From NCBI GenBank assembly GCA_014706295.1, contig JACSVZ010000014.1, positions 70,025,541 through 70,089,540 of the forward strand: DNA of 64,000 bases, in the 5' to 3' direction. A program made the position numbers and the translations under genes. The stretch comes from Lycocorax pyrrhopterus obiensis (taxonomy: Eukaryota; Chordata; Aves; Passeriformes; Paradisaeidae). Of the stretch, positions 12,795 through 26,446 are shown piece after piece (positions within the stretch are counted from its first letter, which is position 1; every line of letters begins with the position of its first letter). The notes under the pieces are model-generated. The model made no database searches, was not told where the DNA came from, and saw only the letters and a list, made by a program, of their open reading frames with translations.

Positions 12795-12840
12795 CCCTTG
12801 ACTGATGTAAATCAGAATAACTCCACAGAAGCTGGTGGAG
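12795..12840. repeat. degenerate amniote interspersed repeat
   Basis: CTGATGTAAATCAGAATAAC followed by TCCACAGAAGCTGGTGGAG resembles the same 'TAAATCAGGAGTAACTCCA...' palindromic repeat seen at 4773-4832. The assignment rests on memory of the consensus and the family is not named. Confidence 0.4.
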
Positions 12841-15652
12841 AATTTTGACATTTGCTAAAGGTCTGGCCATGCCAACTAGCAGTTTGTTGCCCAGTTTGCA
12901 CTGACGTTTGCTTTGGCCTTGCTGTGGGACAGGGATGCCCAAACCTGCTGCTTCCTTGTGCAAGATGAAGCAGGACGCAGCCCTGTGGCTCACCCACCTT
13001 CCACAGCAGCCTGGGCCACGGCAGTACAGTGCATGTGAGGGACAGGTCACTGGAAAATAGACAAGGATCTCAACTAGCCTTAACTGGAGCAGTGCTGACT
13101 TCAGAGCAGCTGGGGGAGGATTTACGCTCTTCAAGAATCAGATTTGACTGTTGGCTGAATGCTCCTGTGTCAACAAAGAATGACTCCCAGCTGGGGTACC
13201 CTTCGCATATTTCTGTCCAGTTAGGCCGGGAAGGGTGACTTTTCTGGTGGAGTTGCTCAAGAGGAGTGCTTGGGAACAAGGAGAGATTTTCACTTCTGCT
13301 GTTGGACTGGAAGTGCACAGCTAGGGATGCACAGTGCAAATGAGCAGCCAGGCCAACACAGGTGAGCTGTAGGCAGAAGGTATCTTTGAAAAGACTTGAA
13401 ACAATTGAAGGATTCCCAACACTTCCTTAAAAGCCTGTCAGAATTATGTAGGAATGATTGGTCCCACCCAACTTTTTCAAAAGTTTGAGCCGGAGTGAAT
13501 ATTAATGAAGTGCAGAACAGTGTTTTCAAATACACTGAAATTTATCTTCTCTTAGGAAAACCTGCTAAAAAGGTGTAGCTCTGTGTGAAAGTGAGACCAT
13601 GTGCTATTTAAACATTCAGAGACATATTTATTTAAAATGTGTGTGGCATCATCTGTTGACATATTATTAAACTATTCCTCGATTAGCATCATCTGCACAG
13701 CCTTCACCCACTCTCACACAGGTCACAGACAGGACTACAAAAGGGGGATTACATCTGTGTGAAATAAGAGAAGGATCTGAAGCACTGCTACTCGGGCCTG
13801 CTGGCCAAGCACAGCTCACATCTTGCTGCAGCAGAGAGATCTCACACCACACAGCTTCCCACTGGCATTTTGACATCTTTATGGAGTGCCAAGGGATAGA
13901 CAATACCCCCTTGTTGCAGCCTGCAGCAGCTCTTGGTGCTTCAGAAGAAGGTGTGGCCCTTCTGCAACAAGTGAAGCCTGCAGTTTATAAGGACTTCCAA
14001 GAAAGCACCCGGAGTTGTACAATTAACGAGAAATTACTCCCGAGGGAATTCTGTTCCTCATCTCAGCTGGTGTTCAACTTATCTGCAAAGAATATACACA
14101 CTCAGCCTATATTCCTTTTATCTTAGCTTAGTTTTACAGTAATTAAAATCCTCAGCCAGCCTGAAGAGCTGTATGTATTTATTTTTGGTCTCTGTGAGGC
14201 TGGAACACAGACCTGCTGTGCGAGCCCTGGGAAGGAGTTCAGCCGTGTGTGTGCCTTGGTTTCCCTTCTGACTCCTGGCCTGCCTCGCTTGTGGACAGCC
14301 AGCCTGATGTCCCCACTGTGTGCACACCCTGCCCCAGAACAGCAGGACCTCAATGCTGCCCGGGTCCTACAGGCCCCACCAGAACACAGATTGCTAATTA
14401 TTACTGAGAAGATTAATGTGCTGAGAGTGTTCTTCGGTCTCGGTGTGCATAGCTTTGGGACTGCTTGCTAATCCCCGAGGTAATATTAATTTTAAAAAAT
14501 CTTAACGTGCAGCTTTGTTGGCACTACTGATTTTATCGTGAGTCTCCTGATATTTGGTGTTTCTTGTCAAGGTCCACTTCCTGGAAACCTGAGCATCTTG
14601 GCTTGCATTTTGAAACAGGCAAGTTTTTAGCACCTTCTGCAACGGTGAGGCTGGGAAACATTCCCCAAGTATGCTCTGGAGACAGAGAAAGGCAAATAAA
14701 AAGACCCTAAAATGTGTTAATTAAAAAGAAAAACAAGGATTCTCCAAGAACTCTTTCTCTCCCCATGATTTGTGTGCCTTGCATTGCTTGCAATGTGCAA
14801 AAGTAAATGTCCTGGAGTGGGATAGGAACCCCCCATTGGTTCTGAGGGAAAAAAAGACACAAGTAAACTGATTTTAATATCATAGCTATGGCTAGATTGG
14901 CACTGTCCCTCTAATTGTATCCATTTTGTTAAACTTTTTGCTTTGGTTTTTTTTTAACAGCCTCAGATTTCATGTCTTCCCCCTTGGAGTCCTCTTTCTT
15001 AATATCCTTGGGGTTTGCTTTTTCTTCACCATGTCTGCTCTCCCTTGCTTTCATTTGTTCTTCAGTTCGGATGAGTTGGTACAGGCTGAATTTACATCAA
15101 GGAAAAGCACGAAAGGTATGAAATAGACATTAGTGGTACGCAGAGAGAGAAGATTTCTGTTACTGTTCTCTACTGTGATCCAAAAAGAGCCTGGAACAGT
15201 TAAGAAAGTGTCCTGGACTTATTTGTGCTCTGCTCTAAGTGTCACTGGTCAAAGTTTTCCCATTAGTGGAAAGGAGATGTTCCCCAGGCCACCGTGCTGT
15301 TTTAGCAACTAATCTATTTCAATGCTTCTTACGTAGACAGGCCAACAAATTTCCAAACAACCAGAGAGCTTTGGCAAATAATGCTGAAAGCAGAGTACTG
15401 GACTCACACAAAGCAGCCTGTGTTACTCCAGTACCTTCTTTCAGGGCTGGACTCTAATAATCAGGTCAACTGACTCAATAAGACAGCTGCTTGCCAAAGA
15501 GCAAAATCCTTTCTGGGGGAGAGAGGAGAGCCTTGATGGGGACCTGAAGAGGGCAAAGCTCTCCGAGGGGGCTGGGGGTGATGCTTGGGTGCTGAGTGGC
15601 CTCTTTCACCAGAAGACTTTGACGCGCTCTATGGAGGCAGTGAGGGTGACTT
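12841..15652. other. non-coding unique DNA
   Basis: No supported gene or element. The stretch 14480-14570 is AT-rich with TAATATTAATTTTAAAA and has the look of conserved non-coding DNA. A small inverted repeat, TTGCATTGC-TTGCAATG, lies near 14780-14798. All frames are short and without known domains. Confidence 0.65.
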
Positions 15653-15715
15653 GTGTTTTACAGGGAGGAAACTGAGGCATGGAGAAGCACCTCACTTCTC
15701 TCAGGGTCCCTGCAG
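15653..15715 (-). mobile_element. MIR-type SINE fragment
   Basis: TTTTACAGGGAGGAAACTGAGGC on the plus strand is the antisense of the MIR 'gcctcagtttcctc.tctgtaaaa' core, with only a few differences. It is followed by a diverged antisense of the 'cacttaacctctctg' segment. The flanks fade into unique sequence. Confidence 0.65.
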
Positions 15716-15806
15716 TCCCACCCTGCTGCTGCTCACTCCACCAGCAGTGCAGAGGGGTGGGATTGTCGGGTGGGCTGTCAGCGCTGCGTGGTCAGGGGTG
15801 TGGTGG

Positions 15807-15852
15807 AGAGCAGAGGGAAGGAAGGGAAAGGGAAAGAGGGGAAGGGGAACAG
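15807..15852. repeat. G/A-rich purine tract
   Basis: A run of purines broken by a single C, of the GGGAAGGAAGGGAAAGGGAAAG type, about 45 bp long. It is simple-sequence DNA. Confidence 0.85.
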
Positions 15853-18800
15853 CCACAAAGGGTGAAGCCAGAAGAAGAGGGTGGCACGTTGAGATGTGTC
15901 TGGGTGGCCTCACAAGCCAAGTGGCAGTAGCTGAGGTAGGAGAGAGAGGTGGGAGCAGTGTCATGCAGAGAGCCAGTCTTTGTCCTCATCCAGTCGAGCA
16001 AGTTTCACTGGTGGTTGCAAATGTTTCAACAAGCACTGATGCTCTGTGGAAACCCTTCAATCTACTGACATGAGGGTCTGTTTTCTTACTCTCAAACCAT
16101 GTCTTTGAAGAAACAAAACTCCTGTGTTTGGTATTTTTTGTAGGATGTGATTTATTTCCCCTTAACTTTGCTAACATTTTTCTTGTTTCTTTTTTTTCTT
16201 TTTTTTTTTTTTACTGCTTTCCCTGTCTCCTGCCAGACCTTTCAAAGGGAAAGCAAGCTTGCATTTAGCTTCTCGTTCCTCTGCTCTAGATAACTTATCA
16301 TTTCAGCCTGTCTGGAAATTTGGAATCCCTTATGCTTGGAACCTTATCATAGACATTTCCGCTGCAGGAAGAGTGATCAGACCAACAATAGCATCTTGAA
16401 TTCGAGGCAGAGGAAACGGATGACTGCATAGCCTGGTTTTGATGTTGTACTCGGCACTCAGTGTGCTGATCCTCATCTGAATCTGTACTTCTGTCATGTC
16501 CTTGGACGAGAACCACGAACTGCACTGAGAAGTTTGCATCACGCGTTGTGCTGCCTGACCTGTGTGCTGCCTGCTCTTCCCTCAGACCTCTGGGAAAGGT
16601 GCACGTTCTAGGCTGCTTCCTGCAGGAAAGAGGCAGGGCTTTCATTAGGAAATACTCTTTTCACGAGTGTCAATCCTTGCTTGAGACAGAACAGCCACCA
16701 GAGCAGTTTTCCTTCTGGCTTGCAAGTGATTTTGGGTTTGAAGTGATCAAGCCAACCCTTAGCAAGTGCAGGGTCATCAGCAGGCACAAATGTGCGGCGT
16801 GACTGAGTGGGAGATGTTTGCTTGTGTTATGAAATGTGTTGGAGTGAGAGCACACACTGGGGATTTGTTCATTTTAGCAAACCTGGCAGAACCTTCCTGT
16901 GACCTAAATAGAATACCTTGCTCTACATAAAGCATGCATCAGGGTATTTCCTGATTTATTCATGAAAGGTTTGCTTTACAAAGGCATTTGGAACCGTGTA
17001 ATCTCAGAATACATGATACATGTAGCTGGCTGCTCAGCTGGCATTTGCACAAATTGCTTTGATATATGGCTGTAACGTATGAAGGCACAGTGAGGCCAAT
17101 TTAAATACTTGATACTGGAGTAAACTGGTTAAAAGAGTAAATTAGATCTAACCTAGAGATTTTCTTGCTGCTGCATGGAGAAGGTTGCTGTCCAGAATGA
17201 ATAATTGATAAAGGGATGGGAGACTACACTCTAGTAAGCAATAAAATCCTCCAATATTAAGCGGGCAGGGTTAAGGGCAGATCCATGAGTGGTATGCACT
17301 GGTTTTGCATCTTTCACATTTAGAGCCCTTTTCTGATTTACATCAGATCGAGCTCCAACACGTTGTGTTAACCAGATCAATAACTGAGGATCTCTGCTGC
17401 CTTTCACTTGGGACACTTTGTGCTCTCTGTTGCTCTTTCCCACTGTCAGAAAATAAAGTCTGAGGTAACACCTCATCAAGCCTGTGAATTCATTAGGAAA
17501 TTTCCAATTTATATCTTTAATGATTTGTATAGATATTATTTGTGCGTGTTTCCTGCTGTGATATAGTGAGTAGCAAAGGTAGATGGAGATGGTTGCTTGC
17601 AAGCAAGGCTTATTTTGGAGCTTTGGAAGAAATTGGGGTTAATTTACAATAGAATGAAAGTGACATTTGTAAAGATGGTAAGAGGGGAATGCCAGAATCC
17701 ATTACACTGATGATCCTACGAATGCACTGGCATTCTCCATTGGTGAGTTAATGCTCAAATCCTATCAGTGTTACTTGCTAAACTTATTGCAACTCAATGG
17801 CAGACCTCCAGATTTTTATCATGCCAAACATTTGATAATAGATGGGTCTGCACAATTTTTTTGGGAAAAATTTCCTCTTTTTATGGATTGCTGCCACAAA
17901 AAAGGTAAAAATGTGATTCATTTGAGTCCCATGGAATGAACTTTCTCAATTCTCAGTCTTGTGATCTTTTGTTTAAGAAAAGACTTTGTCTTGTGTGGCT
18001 TTGGAATAAGCTGAAAAAAGACTCTTCTGATTACTGTGTTTCTTAAAAAAACCCTCCAAACTCTTTCCTAGGAGGTTTTGTGATTGAGCAGTGATTTAAA
18101 ATTAATACAAGTCAACTGCATTTGTCAGTGTTCACCTAGTAAACACAAGGGGCAGCAGAAACCTCTCTTGTCCATCCTCCAGACAGTAGAAAAATAATTT
18201 TTTAAAGCTTGCTGCTGACACCATTGGCTGCCCAGAACAATAGGGAACTGACAGACTGATTCAGTACTTCATGTCTTTTCATATGACATACTTTATAATA
18301 TCAAGTGATGTTTCATCTGTATGCACAGAAGACATCAAATAAAGCACAATTCTTTCCATATTTTTGCTTTTAATTTTACCAGTTCCAAGCTTTAAGCAAT
18401 TTGAGGTCTTTCTTCCTCTCTGTTTCTTTCCCCCTTCTCCCCTCCCCTTCTACATTCTTGACTGGAAGGGATCTGTTTCTCCACTGGCTCTGTAAATCTG
18501 GACATTTTAGAGTTAATCAGGACCTGAAAAGAGCAGGATGACATGAGGTTTGCATTAAAGAGTGGTATGTGGACAAGTGGCAAAGGCATGGATTTTGTGG
18601 TAATAAAAACACACTGGGTGATATTTTTGTCAGAGGGCCTCACTTCACTGCCTCCGAAATGCAAAAGCATCAGGAAATCAGATTGCTGTCTCTGAACCAT
18701 GATTGCAGAAGCAGATCAGTGTGCACCTTACTCCCAACTCACTGAACCGAGTTTAGCTTTCTTCTGGCACACCAAAAACTGTCCACGTGCAATGCTGGTG

Positions 18801-21800
18801 GTGAAAACCTGGGGTTCAGCGTTGCTCCTGGATTAGCAGGACACCCCTAAACACAAGCCAAACTTTCCACCAGAGGAAGCCATCTGTCTTGCCAAAGGTT
18901 TGACTTGCCAAAACAGAGAGAAAATGATGATGCTGCGTCAGCCTGGCATCATGTGAAGATTTTGTTTTTCCTCGTGTGAAAAAACTGTTGTTGTTGTTGT
19001 TTACGTGGATTCCATTATTTCAAATTCCCTGAAGTCTCAAAAAACCCTGCAGACTGAAGCATCTGTCAGCACAAACCTGTGTGTCTGCTGACTCTAGTGG
19101 TGTCTGGACAAGTGTATGAAGATCCTGGAGTCCTGGCTGCACCTTTTCAAAGTCAGATCTTGCCACAACTCTCTCTGCTGACCTCCCTTGTAACACGTGG
19201 CACACGTACAGCATTACTTGCTCATGGTAGGGGTAGGGACTGCCCGACTTCCCTTGTGTTCCTTTGCCCCATGTCCCAGCCCTCTGCAGTGGGAAAAGAC
19301 TGTCTCTTTGACCCATCCATCCAATTAAAGCCAGTTGTTGACAGTAGCCTTTCTCTTCTTTATTTTTGGAGACAATGTGATTTTATCACGCTGCCACTGA
19401 ACTACGCTCCCCTTGTCTGAAGCTGGAACTGGATGCAGAAGAGTCAAAGAGTGAGAGATGAGCAGGAGAGAGACAGTGTAATGACAGAATGTTTCACATG
19501 CCTTTGAATTTCTAAGGGGATTAGGCGCTCCCCTGGTGCTTTGACATGGAGCCTATGGCAGCTGCTTTGGCAAAGCCTGCCAGCAGTTACACAAATATGT
19601 TATTTTCCCCTCATTTTCCCAAGGTGCAGAGGACACAACAACTTCTGTTACAGACCAGAAACAGAGAGCATTTGGAGCTGCCAGAGTCTGTGTGCTTGTG
19701 TTCCTCTGCATGCAGGACCACCTCTGAGAACCTGTGCACCCATTTATGTGGTTGTCAGATACCACCATTTATGATGTTGAAGTGTAATCCTGCAATGCAA
19801 CCAGAGCCATAAAAGTCAGCCTTCACCCCCAGCCTCCACACCTTCTGAAAGAGCTTCTCTGGGTCAAACCTTTTCCCAAGCATCAGCTGAAACAAAATCC
19901 TCTAGTTGCTGTAATTCTATCTGCCCCACGTACTCCAGAGAGTTCTTTGCACAGCAGAAGTCCTTTTCCTGCAAGCAGGACAGGGACAGCAGGTGTTGTG
20001 CTGGTGTCTCTTCAGTGGAATCTGATTACCATTTTGGTTGCTTTTCTCTGTCTATTTGATATGGTTGTTTAGGAAGCTGTGGCTGATGGTGCATTTTTAA
20101 GACAAGGACTGACAGAAATCAGGTGTCTTCACTGCATAAAAGAAACATTAACCCACAGGTTGAGATCTGCCTGCAGCATCATTGGCAAACATGAAACTGG
20201 AGCTTTTCACAAAATGATTGAAGTTCTTTTCTCATTTTAAAGCAGATACAAGCTTTAAACATTGAACAGTAATGCTAGTGGAGATGCAGCAAAAAAAAAA
20301 AAAGGAATCCCTGAATAGGAAAGAATAAGAGATAGGAGAAAAGGAGATGCTCCCTTCTGGTTGCAGAAATGGGCAAGGAAAATTACGACAAGGAAGAAGC
20401 ATCAGTATTCATAGCTGCAGTGAGAGTTGAAATGATGGTCAGGGCCTGTCAGTCCCAATACCGCATCCTTGATTCACATGCACTGATTCAGACATTAATT
20501 TGGACCTCAGATGTGCGTGTCTGACTCTCAGCGAGCCCTCCTGGAGGGCAGAGTGTGGTCTCCTGAACAGCGGGGCGAGGGCATAAAGCCCCAGAAAGAG
20601 TGGGCTCGGCAGTGGTGAGTGCAAACCCTGCCTTTGTTGGCATCTGTACCCTTGGGATGGGACTGGGCTTGCTGGTTTCAATGCAAGACACACGTACGCT
20701 CACGGAGGGTTCACTCCAGCACCAGAGCGCTGTGAGTGTAAATGAAGACTGTCACGGCCACAGTGGCTGGGTTTTTTGTTGGGGTTCCCCTCCCCCTTCA
20801 CCCCCCTCGCCCCCTGCCCCTTTCTGAAACAACCAGCCAATTTAAGAGCACAGTTCAGAGGGAAGGGATTCTTGTTATGCTCATGAATCTCAAAGATTTC
20901 CTAAAGGAAGAACAAAGAGAGAAGCAGAAAAGGCAGAGAGAGCTGGAAAACCAGGAGCAGGCAGCAGACTTGGAAAGAAATGTCCTCCTTCTCCCCAGCC
21001 CAGGAATGCAAACAGGAAGCCGCCAGCAGAATGTTTGGAGTGTGTGCAGCTGCAGTTGGGTCTGAAGACACTGAAAGCTGTGCTGAAAGTATTCAGCTTG
21101 CCTCTTACAATGGAGGGGAAACACTTGCTTTGACACTGCATTTGATAACCATTTTGTAGCAGGAGTGCAGACCCTTTCATTTGCAGGGAAAGGGAAGACA
21201 GCTGTGGCTGTCTTCAGCGAAACTTGCTATTCTATACGTGAGAGAGTGTGCTTGTTAAAGGAGGACAAAAGGGTGCTTACTGAGGTTCTGCAGGTGGCTT
21301 TTGGTTATTAACCAGAGGAGCTCAGCTAGTCCAGAATGTGTTGGGCTGCCCTAATTCCTCTCTAAAGGAATTTCAGTTGCTGCTTGGGATAACCAGTGCC
21401 ATTTTGGAGGCTGCACTGCCTGAAACACTAAGCTACTGCCTTGGAAGCAGAAGTTTCCTATCTGCTAGATCATTCTTCCACAGCACATGTTTTCCATGTG
21501 TGAGTTCTGATTCGGGGAGTTTCGGGGAGAAATCATCTGTAACAATATCTTCTAATTCATATGTAGATGAACCTCTTTGAGGTTCCAGGGTAAAAACCAC
21601 TTGAATTATGTAAATTGAGATAATTTCTTATAAATTACCTTTCAAACAGGTTGGATCTGTGTCTTAATTCAAACATCTTTAAAATTATCTCACCTAGTTT
21701 TCCTCCATTGTTCTTGATCAGCAATTGACCTTGAGCTGGCTTGGTTCTTAAAATAGATCAAATAAGTGTATCACTTCTTTTGATTATAATACAGGTTCTG

Positions 21801-24209
21801 TTTTAAAAAATGCTTGCTGAAATGAGTCTTTCAGGTTCTTTAGTTGCTAATATTTTATTACTATGCTTTGAAGCTGCCTGAGTGTGCATGAGACAGAAAA
21901 TCCATTTCCTAATTAGCTGATTGTTTTAACATGCATGTCTGAGACCTGTGTATTGGTAGTTGGGTAGTGGTTATATGTATTAATTTGTCTTCTTGTGGAG
22001 CTGATAATCTGGATTATCTCTTCAGGTTCCTGCCTTCTGATGGGTCAAAGGCAGAAGTTTGCACCTGCAACACCATTGGAGACTTTGCTAAAGGCAAGAC
22101 TTGGATTGTGAGATGCTTTCACAAAAGAACCCTGGGAGACAGCATTGCCTTCACAAGGACTAATTGCATGATGCGTTTCCTTGTGTCTAACATGCCTGAA
22201 TTTTAATAAATGAGAAATTATTGTTCCTTGTTAAGTAAGTAGGTAGGCTAGCTAAATATAGAGGAAGTCAGACTGCGGGGAGGTGGGGGGAAGCTCCAGT
22301 TTCAATGACTGCAGAGGAGGAACATGCAACAGCAGCACTTCAGAAAGCATCACCCAAGCTATTCCTCAGGTCTCACTCCTTAAGCTCCACTCAGAGCTCC
22401 ATAAGTGTCCCCAGGTGCTGCCCTTGCTCTGGTGCTGCCCCAGGATTTGTGGTATCACCTTGAGCTCCTCCCTATGCTCTGCTGGGAGTGGAAACCAGTT
22501 TTTGTGATTCCCAACCTGGAGCTGCGAGTGTGAGGTCATTGTTTCCACCAGGAAGGACACCAGAGTTGGGGGCAGCCCTGCAGTGAAAATTGTTGAGAGC
22601 CATAAGAAATCCCAGGCTGTACGAGGAGAGAAGGATGGGAGTCGGGAAAGGAGACACTGGAGGAGTGGAACGAGGTTGCATTTTAATCAGCCTTTAGGGG
22701 AGTTAAGTAGGGAAGGCTACTGGACACACGGAATGAGACAAAACTACAAAACACCTTGATAAGAGAAGAAAGCCCTGTGTCAGCACAGTTGCCCACAAGG
22801 CAAGAGCTGTCAGATCACTGTTTTCTGACACCTTCTGTCTCTTCAACACCTTTTGTGCTGTTTTTCTCTTCTCGTCAAGGTTTGGCTGACAGAGTGAAAA
22901 AAAAAGGTTTTTCAGAGCAAATCACAGCCTGAGGATCTTCCCCAGTTGCAGATTGTTACCCAAGGGAACTCCAGACCTAGATCTCAACCCATTCCTCAGT
23001 AAACAGCAAGGGTCTCGTGAGATAGAGATTGCCATTGCCACGTCTTATGCAACAGCACAGATGTTGATTCATAGCTCCTATCTGTGCTCCAGTGCAAAGC
23101 TCACCCGTCAGCAGCGAGATGTTTGGAGAAGGGAATTTGTCTGGGGCTCTCGGTAACCACAGCCATGAGCTATCATCGTTGCAATGCAGGTTAAGGAAAA
23201 AAAAAGTGCTCGCAATTACGGTATGAAAAACAGCAAACTCTGCCAGTTTTGACAGCGAGCTGGGAAAGGTGACTAAGACGGGCTCAAAGAAGGTGGGTTT
23301 AACACCTGAGTTATTTTTTGAGACCCTTTGGAGGGAATCTGAATTTTTAAAACAAATAGTGCCGCACTCTGAAAAACTGATGAAAACTGCTCTCCTATTT
23401 TTCTCATCCATGTGGATTGTCTTATGATCAACCTGCAATTTTTCGTTGTAGGGGCACGCATCTGGGTATGTCTTTCTCCTTGTGACCTATTTTCTTTAAA
23501 CGTGAGAGAATGTAATATCTGCAAAACCTTTACCCCTCCCCCTGACAATGTGATTGAAATCGATTGACTGATTCAAAAGCAATTAGGTGGGGCTGACAGA
23601 CAGACAGCACACAAGTTTTCTTCTGTAAGAAATGAGGTAAAAAAACTCCACGGCCCTTCGAGATATCCTAAGGCCAGTATCAATAAAATTATATTTCAGA
23701 TGTGAAGAAGGGCTTGCATGTCTGATACCTTGCCCTTTTTATCCCCCAAATCTATCAGGTGGTCTAATAAAAGATATTGCCTCTTCCTACAAACCTTCCC
23801 TCTCTCTATAAAACAGGGTGTACAAAATCTCTTGTCCCCTGGGAGTACTTATGGTGTGTATCCCTACTTTCTGTAACAGAGGTTTTATTTTCCTCTGCTT
23901 TGCTCTGGTCTCAGTGCAGTGCTGGAACTGCCAGGGGTATACCAAACCAGCCATGTGCTATTTGTTATTCTCATCGACAGCACTATATTCCCCACAAGGT
24001 GGTGGGCAGCATCGGATTTTCTCCGGGGGGATCATTTCCTTTCTTTCTTCTCCTTATAAACAAATATAATCTGAGCCTGGCTCGCTGTCTTGGAAGGCTT
24101 CCAGAACAAGGTGATGTGCTCTGTTTGGGATAAGCATGTTTCTCTGGTTGACAGCCACTGCAACAGCAGCATCTGAAAAAGAGGGCCACAACAATTCCCT
24201 CCGCAGCAG
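15853..24209. other. non-coding, mostly unique DNA
   Basis: No supported gene over more than 8 kb. It contains a T-rich tract at about 16189-16213, a pyrimidine tract at 18408-18450, a short (GTT)5 at 18987-19002, an A12-13 run near 20291, a C/T-rich tract at about 20786-20826, and a stretch at 23541-23710 with clustered homeodomain-type words. A frame at 20742-21065 includes a short charged helix-like segment, discussed under findings. Confidence 0.65.
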
Positions 24210-24303
24210 GAGCTGCTGGGTGATGTTCTCTGACCTGTGTTATGCAGGAAGTCAGACTGGATGATCAGAGCAGTCCCTTCTGGCCTCAAAATCTATGAAT
24301 CTG
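24210..24303 (+). mobile_element. old CR1 3' end fragment
   Basis: GAAGTCAGACTGGATGATCA...CAGTCCCTTCTGGCCT...AATCTATGAATCTGTG matches the sense 3' end of an ancient CR1 type, common also in turtles and crocodilians, ending in the 8-bp tandem AATCTATG repeats. It is preceded by a diverged GTGATGTTCTCTGACCTGTG block. It is the only CR1 piece in the window in sense orientation on the plus strand. Confidence 0.8.
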
Positions 24304-25290
24304 TGTTCTGATTACACATCTGAGAATGTGCAACCCAAGTTGAAAGTGGTGATTTATTGGATGCTAGCTACAGGCAGCTTCTTGTTTCTGAGTAAGCAAC
24401 TGCTTTTAAAAGGGTCCCTGTAGCTCGATGGGGTACAGGCAGCTGTCAGCTCTTTTGGGGAAGAGAACTCGCCAGTCTATTTCCGTAAAACGCATTTTAA
24501 ATTTACAGCTCTGTGCAAGCGCTGTTTTACAATGAGGATTGACCCTTTCTGGAGATGGCTTTGTGGTTGATTTATAGGTACATCCCCAGTAGGGCTGCTT
24601 TGGGAGGAGGCCAAGGTGGGCGAGATCCATCTTTTCTCTCCCGGCTTCTGGATCAACTCGTACACGAAAGCATCCTGGTTTGGCGGGGTGAGTTTTGTTG
24701 CTGCGTCCTGCTGAGGACTGTTTGGATCTCAGTGAAACAGATGATGTGTCAACAGCCCTTAAGAGGCTTGTCTTCAGCCTGTTGTTTCATTTGCTTCCAA
24801 AGACGTCACATGCAGAGCAGAAGATCCCTGCAGCAGCTGGGAGTCACTTTAAAGACACTGAGCTCCCACATCTTGGAACAAGGGAGCCGCAGCAGTACCC
24901 TCCGACGGCTGGAAGGAGCATGATGCACTTCAGATGTTCTCTGAGAGCTGTGATCCTTTAAAACACTGGGGAGGGAAGGGCAGAAAAGATGCCTCGTTGT
25001 GTTGGTGAGCCATAGTGAGGGCTGAAGGACTGGGAGAGGTGGCTCCATGGACAGACAGAATTTTAACTCCAGAGCGCTGTTGGGATATCAAACACCTCCT
25101 GCTGGTTGTGTTACTACTTCAAAGTATTGGAAGACACATCGGTCAAATTTGGAGCAACAAAGACTATCAGAGGCCTCTGTAAAAGCAGTACTAGGATGAG
25201 GAACCGCCACTCATAAAACATTTCTCTCTTGAATGTGGAGTCTCTGGTGAGATACTGCTTTTAATGGTGGAAATCTAGGACTGCAGCAAT

Positions 25291-25293
<3 letters not shown>

Positions 25294-25331
<38 letters not shown>

Positions 25332-25338
25332 CATCATT
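25294..25338. repeat. (ATT)n microsatellite
   Basis: About 12 uninterrupted ATT units are followed by an imperfect ATC ATC ATT end. It is a simple trinucleotide repeat likely to be length-polymorphic. Confidence 0.97.
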
Positions 25339-26419
25339 AAATAAAATTCATGGTGACAGCAGATAAACCTCAATGACTAAAGAGCTCTGCATATTCAAGA
25401 GTGTTGGGTTTTAGTTCTGGAAACCTCCCTTAAATCAATTTTGGCAATATTGCACTTTATTAAAACAGTTAAATCTACCCTAACAATGAAACTGTCACTT
25501 TGAATTAGAAGAGCAACCTACTATCTTGTAAAATGTGTAAATATCAAGACAACCATATTTCTAGGTATATACATTATATTTATTTACAGTACTTCCTTAA
25601 TTGCGAGGATTAACCGAGTAGAGATTGTGCTCTAAATGGTCCCACAATTATTAAAATGCATGTTTACATTTGCTTAAATTGTGCAAAAGTAATTTAGAAG
25701 ATGAATTTCAAGAAATATTGAGGAAATCTGCATACAGAGAATGTAATTATTATTGATATTTGCATAACTTCCCTTTCCACTTTCATGCACTATTACAAAC
25801 CACACAGAACATGACTAAAGAAATTATTAGAGAGACTGCTGTAGTACAAATACGTATTCATCAATAAATGTTCAGGCTTCTAGGCAAAAAACAAACGACA
25901 TGGCTGTGGAGAAGAAATATTACATTTTATTTAGATAGTTATTTGGAATGGGATCTGCGCAGATAAATCTATACTCAGAATATAGCAGTCTGTTATGACA
26001 GAGATGAATGTTGTTGAAAAGAACAAGTGAAATACAGAAAAAAAATTTCAAATGCCAATGGAAGGCAGTACAAAGGCTAGGAGATATGTGAAGCAGATGT
26101 GCTCCAGGCGTGGGGGCCAGAACTGGCCAACAGCAGGCTAAGCTTTCACTCCAGCAGTGTTGAAAAGGTCCTGATTCAGAGGTGCTCGTGTTCCAGTGCT
26201 AAGCAAAGCAGAAGTAGATAGACTCCAAGTGCAACAGCAAAAATCTACATCAGGGCTTGCTTGAAAACAAGGTGGTCCTGGTGATATTGGGGATTGCAAA
26301 TACTGATGCACAACTGTGTCTCCTGCAGCAACAGAGCAACTTCTCTGTGTTCAGTGAAAAACAGACTCCAGCTGCTACCCAAGGGCACGTGGAACATGGA
26401 GTTTTGTGCATTTATGGGG

Positions 26420-26446
26420 AAAAAAAAAAAAGAAAAAAGAAAAAGG
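26420..26446. repeat. A-rich tract
   Basis: A run of 12 A is followed by GAAAAAAGAAAAAGG. No parent retroposon is recognisable. Confidence 0.9.
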
